64,000 bases of DNA from contig CAIVAU010000115.1 in the NCBI GenBank assembly GCA_903903925.1, positions 17,381-81,380 of the forward strand, given 5' to 3'. Source of the DNA: an uncultured cyanobacterium (GTDB lineage Bacteria > Cyanobacteriota > Cyanobacteriia > Cyanobacteriales > Nostocaceae). A program made the position numbers and the translations under genes. This document shows, piece by piece, positions 1-9,356 of this stretch. The notes under the pieces were generated by a model. That model saw only the letters and a list, made by a program, of their open reading frames with translations. It did not search any database and was not told the origin of the DNA. Every line of letters starts with the position of its first letter. Position 1 is the first letter of the stretch.

Positions 1-2
1 AT

Positions 3-941
3 GAGAAAGGAGACTTTACAGGAGCGATCGCAGATTATAGCGCAGCGATTCGCCTCAATCCCAACTATGCTAATGCTTACAACAATCGGGGTTTTATCCG
101 CTTCCAGTTAGGAGACAAGCAGGAGGCAATGAGCGATTATAACCAAGCGCTGCAAATTAATCCCAAGTTAGCCCTAGCCCACTACAACCGAGGATCTGCC
201 CGTGCTGAATTGGGAGACAAGGAGGGAGCAATTGACGATTACAACCAAGCGCTGCAGATAGATCCCAACTTGGCTCTAGCTTATAACAACCGAGGTCTTG
301 TCCGTGCTGAATTAGGAGACAAACAGAAGGCAATAGAAGACTACAACCAAGCGCTACAGATAGATCCCAACTTAGCTCTAGCCTACTACAACCGAGGAGG
401 TGTTCGTGCTGAATTGGGAGACAAACAGGGGGCAATAGAAGATTACAACCAATCACTACGGATTGATCCCAACTTAGCTATAGCCTACAACAACCGAGGT
501 CTTGCCCGCGCTGAGTCAGGAGACAAGCAGAAGGCAATGGATGATTACAACCAAGCGCTGCGGATCAAGCCCAACTTAGCCGTAGCCTACAATAATCGGG
601 GTCTTGTCCGTGCCCAGTTGGGAGACAAGCACAAAGCAATAGAAGATTACAACCAAGCACTGAGCATTGATCCCAAATTAGCCCTAGCCTATAACAACCG
701 AGGGTCTGCCCGCGCCGAGTTAGGCAACAAGTTGGAGGCAATTAATGATTACAACCAAGCACTGCGGATAAATCCTAACTTAGCCCTAGCCTATTACAAT
801 CGGGGTTTTGCCTATCGCGATTTGGGAGACAAGCAAGCAGCAATAGCAGATTTGCAAAAAGCATCTGACCTCTTTCGACAACAAGGAAAAACCGTTGATT
901 CCCAAAAAACCCTGGAGTTCATTAAAAAGCTTCAGCAGTAA
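3..941 (+). CDS. TPR-repeat protein, 5' end outside the window
   Basis: The reading frame is open from base 3 to the TAA at 939-941, so the gene starts before the window; the ATG at 129 lies in the middle of a repeat and is not a likely start. The visible part, about 312 residues, consists of back-to-back 34-residue tetratricopeptide repeats with the consensus LGDKxxAIxDYNQALxIxPNLALAYNNRG, ending in a short tail (LFRQQGKTVDSQKTLEFIKKLQQ-like). TPR units stack into a helical scaffold for protein-protein contacts; partner and location cannot be told here. Neighbouring repeats are nearly identical in DNA as well as protein, which suggests recent repeat amplification. Confidence 0.85.
   Translation, partial: EKGDFTGAIADYSAAIRLNPNYANAYNNRGFIRFQLGDKQEAMSDYNQALQINPKLALAHYNRGSARAELGDKEGAIDDYNQALQIDPNLALAYNNRGLVRAELGDKQKAIEDYNQALQIDPNLALAYYNRGGVRAELGDKQGAIEDYNQSLRIDPNLAIAYNNRGLARAESGDKQKAMDDYNQALRIKPNLAVAYNNRGLVRAQLGDKHKAIEDYNQALSIDPKLALAYNNRGSARAELGNKLEAINDYNQALRINPNLALAYYNRGFAYRDLGDKQAAIADLQKASDLFRQQGKTVDSQKTLEFIKKLQQ
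30..848 (+). repeat. 102-bp tandem repeat encoding TPR units
   Basis: About eight units with a 102-bp period; the phrase GATTACAACCAAGCGCTG or a close variant recurs near 134, 237, 340, 442, 543, 645 and 748. Silent positions are also conserved, which points to recent unequal recombination or gene conversion. Confidence 0.8.
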
Positions 942-954
942 TGAACAGTGTGTA

Positions 955-982
955 CTCCTGACTCCTGACTCCTAACTCCTAA
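955..982. repeat. Heptamer repeat (CTCCTRA)x4
   Basis: Four uninterrupted 7-bp units, CTCCTGA, CTCCTGA, CTCCTAA and CTCCTAA, between two convergent genes. Read on the minus strand the repeat supplies the final codons and the TAG stop of the kinase gene that ends at 972. Confidence 0.85.
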
Positions 983-2438
983 TTTCATATGATTTATTCA
1001 TGCTATCTGCTTTTTGGATAAATTCATCATAACTATCTATTTCTGCTGTGTAGGTAATTACATATGCTTTATCAGCTTTTAAAGTAAAAACTTGCAAATT
1101 TTTCAAACGACTTCCCTCATCTTTTCCTGTAAAAACTACTTGATTTGCAAGTTTATGTGAGAGGATCGTTGAACTCTTATTAATAATTTTAGCTTCTGTC
1201 ATATGATTTTTTATATCCTTAATTGACGAATTGCTAAATTCATCCAATGTCCCAGAAAAATCTTCAACGCTGATCGTCAGTTTTTCTGGTAATTTGTTTT
1301 CATTCCTTCGTTTTGGGGACAAGAATGCGACAACTTCACCAGTGATAGGGTTATTTATATTTTGCATTTCCCAGCTTTGAGGATATTTTATCTTGATTCC
1401 AAGAGTAGAATTTTCATAGTTCAATAAATTTTCTTTGGGAGTGAGCAACTGTGATAAAAGTATAACTATAATCACAAGTATTGCTGATATTGGCAATTCA
1501 ATTAACAAATTCCTACGTGTTAGCGAGGGCTGGATTGGGGTAATTGAAGGGACTGGTGAAGAATTAGGGATTAGCGTTATTTGATCCTGTTCTGTACTGA
1601 TGCTAGAAAATGGTAGTTCCCTTAAAGCTTGCAACGCTTCAACTGCTGACTGGTAACGCTGACGAAAGTCATAGCGCACCATTTTATCTAAAATCATTGC
1701 TAGTTCAGAACTAACTTGTGCGTGATTGTACCAAATAATTTCATGTGTAAAAAAATCTTTTAGTAATTGAACTGGGGATATTCCTGTCAGGGCTTGGATA
1801 CCAATTATTCCTACCGCATAGACATCGCTGCTGAATTGTGGATGACCAGTGGCTTGTTCACTCGGCAGATAACCAGGAGTGCCAATAGCAATAGTAAAAG
1901 CTGTTTGCTTTTGAAAGTTAACTACCTGGGTACTGATTTGTTTGACTGAACCAAAGTCAATCAGCACGATTTTGCCATCTATCCGCCGCCTTATATTTGA
2001 GGGTTTAATATCCCGGTGAATGACTCCGTGTCGATGGACAAAAGCTAAGACTTCCAGAATCTCTTGTAAAAGTTTTATGACAAAAGCTTCACTCATCTGC
2101 TGCGAGAGAGGTAATTCCGCACTCAAGTCGTGACCTGCAATAAATTCCTGAACCAAATAAAATTCCTGATTTTCCTCAAAATGAGCCAAAAGTCGCGGGA
2201 TTTGGTCATGATTTCCCAAAGTTTCTAGAATTTCTGCTTCTTTTTGAAAAAGACGTTGTGCTTCCCTTAAAGTATTAGGATCGGGAACTATTGGTTGCAA
2301 CTGCTTAACAACACACTTGGGATTCCCAGGTCGTTGCGTATCTTCTGCTAAGAAAGTAAAACCAAACCCCCCTTTTCGCAATTGCTTGAGAATTTGATAG
2401 CGCCCACCTAGCTTTTGACCCAGCATTAAAGTCACCAT
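972..2438 (-). CDS. Membrane-anchored Ser/Thr protein kinase
   Basis: A Hanks-type kinase of 488 residues. Visible landmarks: glycine loop KGGFGFTFLAED (residues 22-33), VVKQ with the ATP-binding Lys45, catalytic HRDIKPSN (141-148), DFG (161-163) and GTPGYLPSEQ (186-195). One hydrophobic segment (about 311-332) follows the kinase domain. The remaining 150 residues, starting YENSTLGIKIKYPQSWE, look like the PsbP/DUF1795-type fold often found in cyanobacterial secreted domains, so the inferred topology is cytoplasmic kinase and exported sensor. Alternative start at Met5. The last residues (RS) and stop come from a heptamer repeat. Ligand and targets are unknown. Confidence 0.9.
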   Translation of the reverse strand: MVTLMLGQKLGGRYQILKQLRKGGFGFTFLAEDTQRPGNPKCVVKQLQPIVPDPNTLREAQRLFQKEAEILETLGNHDQIPRLLAHFEENQEFYLVQEFIAGHDLSAELPLSQQMSEAFVIKLLQEILEVLAFVHRHGVIHRDIKPSNIRRRIDGKIVLIDFGSVKQISTQVVNFQKQTAFTIAIGTPGYLPSEQATGHPQFSSDVYAVGIIGIQALTGISPVQLLKDFFTHEIIWYNHAQVSSELAMILDKMVRYDFRQRYQSAVEALQALRELPFSSISTEQDQITLIPNSSPVPSITPIQPSLTRRNLLIELPISAILVIIVILLSQLLTPKENLLNYENSTLGIKIKYPQSWEMQNINNPITGEVVAFLSPKRRNENKLPEKLTISVEDFSGTLDEFSNSSIKDIKNHMTEAKIINKSSTILSHKLANQVVFTGKDEGSRLKNLQVFTLKADKAYVITYTAEIDSYDEFIQKADSMNKSYEIRS

Positions 2439-2668
2439 AGGTCCTGGAAAGGATTACTTTATTTAATGTTGATTTTCGCACAGAATTAAAGTTGCGAGGA
2501 TTTACAAAATTTTTCAAACCGTACAGAAGTCACTCCCGGTTCATCAATTTTTATGTGAACGAGGAAAAATAAGAGTAAATAAGTATACAGAATAATATCT
2601 TTCTGAAGAAACCGAGTAGGTATAAGTTAGGATTTAGGGATTTCTTTCAAAATCATCATTGGTTCGTA

Positions 2669-2698
2669 GTTGCGCTGTCTTCGCGAAGACAGCGCAAC
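2669..2698. repeat. 30-bp perfect palindrome
   Basis: Half-site GTTGCGCTGTCTTCG is followed directly by its exact reverse complement, with no loop. It lies in the 652-bp space between the kinase and the macroglobulin gene, just upstream of a MITE. I see no gene in the rest of that space. Confidence 0.85.
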
Positions 2699-2773
2699 GA
2701 CAAGCCTTTTAAGTCGTTTTCCATCCATCCCCTTGCGGGGAAAAGTTTGTCTAAGACACCAAAATATCCTGTT

Positions 2774-2887
2774 GGGTGCATCCCATTTTTGAAAATTCGT
2801 AGTGCGAGCCGGAAAGCTCGCTTATAATACAGGTGAGCTTTCCGGCTCACACTACTGATCGTCTTTCTGAAAAACTGGGATGCTCCC
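2774..2887 (-). mobile_element. MITE copy A (114 bp)
   Basis: Ends are GGGTGCATCCCA and TGGGATGCTCCC, imperfect terminal inverted repeats of 12 bp. The interior holds a second inverted repeat whose arms read GAGCCGGAAAGCTC and GAGCTTTCCGGCTC. It has the same family structure as 29012-29124 and 55120-55233 but the opposite orientation. No flanking duplication is visible. It has no coding capacity. Confidence 0.75.
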
Positions 2888-3090
2888 AAAGGCAAGTCGG
2901 TTGTGACCTGAACAAAATTCCAAAAACCCCAATCAACAATAGGGCGAATTTGCGCCGTTCATCAACAATTTCAACCAATTTGAAACCGCACATGTTAACT
3001 TTGTAGTCTCATAGCCCATCTCATTCAAACGAGGTACAAATTTATCTGCGTGCATCTGCGTCCATCTGCGGTTTAAAATTCTTTCCAAGC

Positions 3091-6000
3091 ATGCTGAGAA
3101 AAATTGTCATCCAATCCCTACTGATTCCAACACTCCTACTAGCAATAGCAGGGTGCAACGTGATTAGCCTCATCCCAGGTACACAAAAGCTTCCTACCGT
3201 TTCCCCACTAAATCCGCCAAGTCTACCCACCTGGATTGAACAGATTAGCCCAATTGGAAATGCTCAACCTCTCAACCAAATCCGTATTCGCTTCAAAGAA
3301 GCTTTAATTCCACTTGAAACCCTTGACAACCCAGAACAGCACAAATTGTTACAAAAATTTGAACTTGTACCACCCTTACCCGGTCAATTTCGATTTCTAA
3401 CCCCGCGCATGGTAGGCTTCCAAGCAAAAAAAGCATTGCCAAAAGCTACACGGTTTAAAGTCACACTTAAAGCAGGTTTAGCCGATTTAAAAAATCACCG
3501 CCTCACCCACGATTTACCTTGGACTTTCAATACTGAATCAATCAAACTTACCAATTTACCAGGAAAAAATCCCGTTGAAAATTCTGAATCTGAATCTGAA
3601 ACAATTGATTTACAGCAAAAGTTACAAGTCACCTCCAATGTTGAACTTGACGTATCTTCAGTGCAAGACCATTTACAACTCATTCCAGAAGGGAAAAACA
3701 AAGGTGTCCGATTCAAAGTTGATTTAGAGAAAGAAGAAAAAGCAACCAAAGACCCTTTAGAAAAATTCGACCCCTCAACACGTAATTGGATTTATAATTT
3801 AACTCCCCTGGAAACCCTCCAAAAAGCAACCAAATATCGCTTAGAATTTTCTCCCGAAATACGTCCAGCCTACGGTAACTTGCCCAGTGAGCAAGCTTTT
3901 GCTAGTAAAGTAACAACTTATTCACCGTTAGCATTTACAGGAATTACATTCTATGGACAGCCAGATGCTAACGGAACTTCTGGGCGTTTTCTTAAAGGTA
4001 GCCCTCAGTTAGAATTCAATAACGGTTTAGTCGCAGAGTCAGCTATTCAAAGCATTAAATTTAATCCTACACCAAAATCAACTTCTAATATTTTCCAAGT
4101 TAGCGATAAAGAAAAAATTATTAGCATAAATCCTTATGCCTTAGAACCTAATACCACCTATAAAATCACTATTGATAAAAACCTCAAAGACCAATTTGAG
4201 CAGACTTTGGCTAAACCAGTCACAGTCAAGTATGAAACTGGAGATTTAGCTGGCAATATTTGGGTTCCTGATGGTTTAAATATTTTCCCTGCCGACCAAA
4301 ACTTACAACTCAATATTTCTACGACAAATTTACCAGAATCTCAGTACAAAGCAGCCTATCGCGTTGTTCAACCAACAGATTTAGTTAACTTTGATTCTGC
4401 GTCTCCTAAAGGCAATGGTCATGATTTACTCCCTAATTTAACGAAGTGGCAAAACTTCAAAGTACTGGCAAAGAAAAACCAATCAGTTGATGTAAATGTC
4501 CCTTTACGGGAGAAACTTGGTGCTACTACAGGGATGTTAGCTTATGGCGTCCAAGCACGCACGAATACTTATCAGGAAAATGGCAAGGAACTTTGGCAGG
4601 AACCGACAACTTATGGTCTGGTTCAACTAACGAATTTGGGTGTGTTTACCCAGTGGTTTCCTGAATCTGGGTTCATTCGAGTACATCATCTTACAGATGG
4701 TTCACCAGTAAACGCTGCTGTCATTCAAATCTATGAGTCGAAATTGGATGCTAAAACTCCCACTGAATCTGTACCTTGTGCATCAGGAAAAACTGATGAA
4801 AGTGGGACTTTTAAAGTGAATCATGAGGATTTGCGGCAATGTTTTTCTGGCAATCAAAGCTTTATTAAAGAACCTAAATTGTTAGTTATCGCCCGTGAAA
4901 ACAAAGATTGGGCATTTGCCCGGACGGAAGAAAGTGATGGTGCTTATGGCTACGGTATTGATGCAGACTGGGAAGATGGTAAGCCAATATCACGGGGAGT
5001 CATTTTCTCGGATAGACAGTTGTATCAACCAGGGGAAAAAGCTTGGTTTACAGGTTTTGCTGACTACTTGCAAAATGGCATCATCCAGCAAGATAAAAAT
5101 GCTAGTTACGAATTAACTCTTGTCAGTCCAGACGGGCAAAAGACTCATTTAGGGACGCAAACAACGAATCAGTTTGGCACGTTTTCTTTAGAATTACCCA
5201 TCAAAAATAATCAACGTTTAGGCTACTATACAATTCAGGCTAAGGGAAAGAATGGGCAGGAAATTTCTGGGGAATTTCGTGTGGCTGAGTTTAAGCCACC
5301 TAATTTTAAAGTTGAACTAGCTTTGGATAAGAAAGTTGCTTTAATTGATGATCAAGTTGAAGCGAAAGCCACAAGTGATTATTTATTTGGTTCCCCTGTG
5401 GAAGGAGGAAAAGCTAAATACTTTGTCACTCGCCAACCATTCCATTTTATTCCTCAAGGTTGGGAGGAATTTTCTTTTGGTAGACAGTGGTTTTGGCCCG
5501 AAGAAACTCCTGCTGTCCCTAGCGATGTTTTACAAGTTCATGCAGACCTTGATTCTCATGGAAAAAGTAGTCAAATAATCACGGTGGCTAAGGATTTGCC
5601 TTACCCGATGACTTACACTGTGGATGTTCAAGTCGCAGATGTTTCTAATCTGTCTGTGGCAAATTCCCAGAAATTTACAGCATTGCCAAGTCGTCGCCTC
5701 ATCGGGTTAAAAAGTAGTTTTGTTGCAGAAGCAGGTAAAGCTTTTCCTGTGGAAGTGATTGTGACTGACCCTACAGGAAAAGTAGAAGCAGATCAACGAG
5801 TGCGTCTGGAACTGCAACAGATGAAATATAACAGTGTGACTCAGATTGTGGAAGGAAGTCAGACACCAAAAAATCAAGTTGAATACAAGACCGTGGGACA
5901 AGTAGAGGTCACATCTACAAGCAGTCCTCAATCTGTGATGCTGACACCACCTGAGTCTGGATCGTATCGTATTAGAGCTAATTTTATTGATGGCGATGTT

Positions 6001-8883
6001 GTGACTGCAACGGATTTACAAGTTTGGGCGACAGGTGAAAGTCCAGTATTTTGGGGTTCTAGAGAAAAAGACCGCCTAGAAATTAAACTTGACAAAACAA
6101 CGCTTAAACCTGGTGAAACTGCTACTGTACTGTTGCAGTCACCCTATCCAGAAGCAGAGTTGTACTTTGCTGTCGTTAAGGACAAACCTCTCTATCAACA
6201 AATTACCAAAGTTAAGGGAGGCGCACCACAAATTCAGTTTCAAGTCACACCAGAAATGCTACCAAATGCGGCTGTACAAGCTGTGTTGGTACGACAGGGT
6301 CAGCCCCTCGGGGGAAGTCAAAAGTCAAAAGTCAAAAGTCAAACTCTCAACGAGGTGCAACCAGGAAATGTAGACAGTTTGGTACGAATTGGCTTTGCTC
6401 CTTTTAAAGTAAACTTGGATGATAAGTATTTAAAGGTGCAAGTCACTCCAGTACAAGCATCACTGGAACCTGGTGGAGAACAAACAGTACAACTGGAATT
6501 AAAAGACAATCAAGGTAACCCCACCCCAGGACAGTTAACAGTCATGGTGGTAAATGAGGCGGTGTTACAGCTTTCTGGCTATCGTCCACCAGATTTGGTA
6601 AACACGGTTTATGCTGAACAGCCTATCTCTACTCGCTTTAATGATAATCGACGGAATGTTGTTGTCGAACAACAGGCTTTGACTCAACCTAAAGGTTGGG
6701 GTTATGGCGGTGGGTTTTCTGCTGGTGCAGCAAATACCCGCATTCGCAAAGATTTTCAAGCCTTAGCTTACTACAATGGTTCTATCCTGGCTGATGCGAC
6801 AGGTAAGGCACAGGTGACATTTAAACTACCTGATGACTTGACCACATGGCGGGTGATGGCGATCGCCACTGATGGAAATCTCCGTTTTGGCAACTCGGAA
6901 GCGACTTTCATCACAACTAAGCCCCTTGTAACTAATGCCATTCTGCCACAGTTTGCGCGTCCTGGCGATCGCATCCTTGGCGGTTTATCTGTCACCAATA
7001 ACACTGGTCAAGCAGGAGACTTGACAATTCATGGCGAAGTGACCTGTACAGACCCGATTCATCGCCTCTGTACTCAGTTTGAAGGTAGAAACCCCACAAC
7101 GACAGCCTTGCAAACCAAAGTGGAATCAGCGACTCATGCTTATCGCTTCCCGATGAAAGCTGGTAGTGTCGGAGTCGGTCAAGTTCGTTTCACGACTCAA
7201 CTAAATCGTACAACGGCAGATGCCTTTGAAGTCCCTTTGGAAATTAAGCCGTTAGAAGTGACAGAACAAGTGATTGAGACGGGTGTCACTGAAAATCAGG
7301 TGAGAATTCCCTTAAATGTGGAGAAAAATACTGTCCCTGAAGTGGGAGGTTTAGATGTTCAACTGGCAAGTACTCTCATACCACAGATTAAAGCACCAGC
7401 ACAGCAGGTTTTAGACGATAATGATTTGCCGTTCGCAGAACCAGCCGCAAGTCAGTTAATCATTTCTTCTAATCTGCAAACTCTGTCTGAGAAATTTGGT
7501 CAGACATTTACAGAATTCGATTTTAACAAACAAACAAGCCAAGCAATTGAACAATTGCAAAAACTCCAACAAGCTGATGGTGGCTTTGCTGCTTTTCCAG
7601 GACAACAAAAGTCTGATCCTTGGGTTTCTTCCTATGTAGCCGAGTCTCTGGGTAAGACAAATCTAATGTTTCCTCCTGGGATGGTGTCTCGCCTCAAGGC
7701 TTATTTGCAGAAAATCCTTGCAAATCCCGGACAATACGAGTTTTGTCAGCAGCAGTTGTGTAAAAATCAACTGCAACTGAATGCTTTGATAGCATTAGCA
7801 CAACTGGGAGAAAAACGCAATAGTTTCCTTGCTGATATTTATCGCCAACGCGACGCTTTTGATTTAGTAACTCAGATTAAACTGGCGCGATACATATCTC
7901 AGTTTCCAGAATGGCGGAATGAGTCCAAAAAACTCTTGAATCAGTTGCAAGAGACTATATATGATACTGGTCGTACAGCCGTTGTCAATCTACCCCGTAG
8001 TTGGGAATGGATGAATTCACCTACCACTGCACAAGCGCAAGCATTGCGCCTATTTATCACTCAGCATGGTAACCCAGAATTTATCGATGGATTGTTGCAA
8101 AGTCTGCTTGGACTGCGACGGGATGGGACATGGCAAACGAGCTATGATAATGCTCAAGCTTTAACGGCTTTGGTGGAATATAGTCAATTGCAACCAACAC
8201 CGCCGAATTTTGTGGCTAAAGTGCAATTAGCTGGTAAGAAGCTGGGAGAACAACGATTTGAAGGCTACCGTAATCCTAGTTTGTTCGTGAAAATACCGAT
8301 GGCTGAGTTACCGCGTGGTCGTCATGATTTACTCTTGCAAAAATCTGGAAAAGGAACATTGCACTATTTGGCGGCTTATCGCTACCGCTTGCAAGGAAAT
8401 CAACCAGGGAGGTTTAATGGTTTACGAGTCACAAGAGAAATTCGTCGGGTGGGTGAGGAGAAGGTATTGCAAAAGTTAGGTTTGCATGGATTTGACCGAC
8501 CATTGTCTTTAGAAAGTGGACAGGTATTTGATATTGGTGTGGAAATTATTGCCGATCATCCTGTGGAACATGTGGTGATGAGTGATCCCCTTCCAGGGGG
8601 TTTTGAGGCGGTGGATGCGAGTTTTCAAACTTCTACGGCTGCATTACAGGCTTTAGCCGACAGTTGGGAGGTTGGTTTTAAGACGATTTATCGCGATCGC
8701 ATTGTCGCTTATGCAGATCATCTCGACCCAGGAGTTTATAGCCTCCACTATTTAGTACGTTCTGTAACTCCAGGGACGTTTCTTTGGCCTGGATCACAAG
8801 TTTACCTGCAATATGCACCAGAGGAGTTTGGGCGATCGGCTGATTCTATACTTGTGCTTGACGAGTTAGGAGTTAAGAGTTAG
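3091..8883 (+). CDS. Alpha-2-macroglobulin-like lipoprotein lacking the thioester
   Basis: A 1930-residue protein with a type II signal peptide (hydrophobic LLIPTLLLAIAGC, lipobox Cys22). It is built of many beta-sandwich macroglobulin domains, with MG-type motifs such as RGVIFSDRQLYQPGEKAWFTG (about residue 635), an alpha-2-macroglobulin core (PDDLTTWRVMAIATDG, about 1246), and an alpha/alpha toroid (LQKLQQADGGFAAFPG, about 1490). Bacterial family members trap proteases in the cell envelope through a CxEQ thioester. Here the matching place, about residues 1448-1451, reads F-A-E-P, so a covalent trap is not expected, as in the YfaS-type branch. No pbpC-like partner adjoins it. A heptamer repeat is inserted in frame (6303-6343), and the C-terminal codons are repeat-derived. 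Confidence 0.92.
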   Translation: MLRKIVIQSLLIPTLLLAIAGCNVISLIPGTQKLPTVSPLNPPSLPTWIEQISPIGNAQPLNQIRIRFKEALIPLETLDNPEQHKLLQKFELVPPLPGQFRFLTPRMVGFQAKKALPKATRFKVTLKAGLADLKNHRLTHDLPWTFNTESIKLTNLPGKNPVENSESESETIDLQQKLQVTSNVELDVSSVQDHLQLIPEGKNKGVRFKVDLEKEEKATKDPLEKFDPSTRNWIYNLTPLETLQKATKYRLEFSPEIRPAYGNLPSEQAFASKVTTYSPLAFTGITFYGQPDANGTSGRFLKGSPQLEFNNGLVAESAIQSIKFNPTPKSTSNIFQVSDKEKIISINPYALEPNTTYKITIDKNLKDQFEQTLAKPVTVKYETGDLAGNIWVPDGLNIFPADQNLQLNISTTNLPESQYKAAYRVVQPTDLVNFDSASPKGNGHDLLPNLTKWQNFKVLAKKNQSVDVNVPLREKLGATTGMLAYGVQARTNTYQENGKELWQEPTTYGLVQLTNLGVFTQWFPESGFIRVHHLTDGSPVNAAVIQIYESKLDAKTPTESVPCASGKTDESGTFKVNHEDLRQCFSGNQSFIKEPKLLVIARENKDWAFARTEESDGAYGYGIDADWEDGKPISRGVIFSDRQLYQPGEKAWFTGFADYLQNGIIQQDKNASYELTLVSPDGQKTHLGTQTTNQFGTFSLELPIKNNQRLGYYTIQAKGKNGQEISGEFRVAEFKPPNFKVELALDKKVALIDDQVEAKATSDYLFGSPVEGGKAKYFVTRQPFHFIPQGWEEFSFGRQWFWPEETPAVPSDVLQVHADLDSHGKSSQIITVAKDLPYPMTYTVDVQVADVSNLSVANSQKFTALPSRRLIGLKSSFVAEAGKAFPVEVIVTDPTGKVEADQRVRLELQQMKYNSVTQIVEGSQTPKNQVEYKTVGQVEVTSTSSPQSVMLTPPESGSYRIRANFIDGDVVTATDLQVWATGESPVFWGSREKDRLEIKLDKTTLKPGETATVLLQSPYPEAELYFAVVKDKPLYQQITKVKGGAPQIQFQVTPEMLPNAAVQAVLVRQGQPLGGSQKSKVKSQTLNEVQPGNVDSLVRIGFAPFKVNLDDKYLKVQVTPVQASLEPGGEQTVQLELKDNQGNPTPGQLTVMVVNEAVLQLSGYRPPDLVNTVYAEQPISTRFNDNRRNVVVEQQALTQPKGWGYGGGFSAGAANTRIRKDFQALAYYNGSILADATGKAQVTFKLPDDLTTWRVMAIATDGNLRFGNSEATFITTKPLVTNAILPQFARPGDRILGGLSVTNNTGQAGDLTIHGEVTCTDPIHRLCTQFEGRNPTTTALQTKVESATHAYRFPMKAGSVGVGQVRFTTQLNRTTADAFEVPLEIKPLEVTEQVIETGVTENQVRIPLNVEKNTVPEVGGLDVQLASTLIPQIKAPAQQVLDDNDLPFAEPAASQLIISSNLQTLSEKFGQTFTEFDFNKQTSQAIEQLQKLQQADGGFAAFPGQQKSDPWVSSYVAESLGKTNLMFPPGMVSRLKAYLQKILANPGQYEFCQQQLCKNQLQLNALIALAQLGEKRNSFLADIYRQRDAFDLVTQIKLARYISQFPEWRNESKKLLNQLQETIYDTGRTAVVNLPRSWEWMNSPTTAQAQALRLFITQHGNPEFIDGLLQSLLGLRRDGTWQTSYDNAQALTALVEYSQLQPTPPNFVAKVQLAGKKLGEQRFEGYRNPSLFVKIPMAELPRGRHDLLLQKSGKGTLHYLAAYRYRLQGNQPGRFNGLRVTREIRRVGEEKVLQKLGLHGFDRPLSLESGQVFDIGVEIIADHPVEHVVMSDPLPGGFEAVDASFQTSTAALQALADSWEVGFKTIYRDRIVAYADHLDPGVYSLHYLVRSVTPGTFLWPGSQVYLQYAPEEFGRSADSILVLDELGVKS
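6303..6343. repeat. In-frame heptamer repeat element inside the macroglobulin gene
   Basis: GCCCCTCGGGGGAAGTC followed by about three more AAAAGTC units and AAA. It encodes the lysine/serine stretch GGSQKSKVKSQT near residue 1075. The same combination, a GCCCC/GGGG hairpin plus AAAAGTC heptamers, occurs on the other strand at 60289-60330 between genes, so this looks like an inserted repeat tolerated in an inter-domain loop. Confidence 0.8.
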
Positions 8884-8890
8884 GAGTTTT
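8863..8890. repeat. GAGTTAG heptamers forming the 3' end of the macroglobulin gene
   Basis: GAGTTAG, GAGTTAA, GAGTTAG and GAGTTTT in a row. Translated in the gene's frame they give the last residues ELGVKS and the TAG stop. Confidence 0.85.
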
Positions 8891-8911
8891 TTTCATTCGT
8901 GGGGAGCAACT

Positions 8912-9304
8912 TTACTGCTTTTTTCCTGTTTGCTGGGCCACCCAGCGCCGCATTAATTCAACAGTATAAATATACTGACCATTGTCCTGCTTGACAACAT
9001 CGTGGCGTTGTAGGCTTTCTAAAGCAGCTTGAACTTGGTCGGGGCTGAGGGTTACCTGATGGAGAATGTCGGTAAATGCTACCTCAGCAAGAGGTAGAGC
9101 CTTTTTCGCTAGTGTCGAGGCGCGGGTTTCATGGGTGATTAACACAGGCTTACCTGCTACCAACGACCCGTGACAAGCAAAATGCACGAGCAGTAGGTCA
9201 TATAGTCCTATCGTTTGGCAGAGTCGGGCTAACTCCGCTTCAATATTGTCACAAGTAGGAAAGCGTGGTTCGTCTGTGTTGAGCTCATTACACAGTATCA
9301 GCAC
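8912..9304 (-). pseudogene. Remnant of a CHAT/caspase-like and ATPase-type protein
   Basis: The 130 residues join two pieces that normally lie far apart in large cyanobacterial multidomain proteins. The first half (YDLLLVHFACHGSL) resembles the histidine-motif strand of caspase/CHAT-like domains. The second half (DILHQVTLSPDQVQAALESL, then YTVELMRRWVAQ) resembles the winged-helix tail after a STAND-type ATPase. The only start is a GTG at 9304, directly after a GGGGCGGGGT-type intergenic repeat. I infer an internally deleted remnant rather than a working gene; a short expressed fusion cannot be excluded. Confidence 0.5.
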
Positions 9305-9356
9305 AATCAGGCATTGTAGGGGCGGGGTTACCCCACCCTAAAAACAAGTGAACAGA

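Noticed and set aside
2656..2895. 79-codon frame upstream of the macroglobulin gene
   Set aside because: It spans a palindrome and the MITE, both of which create open frames on either strand; it matches no family.
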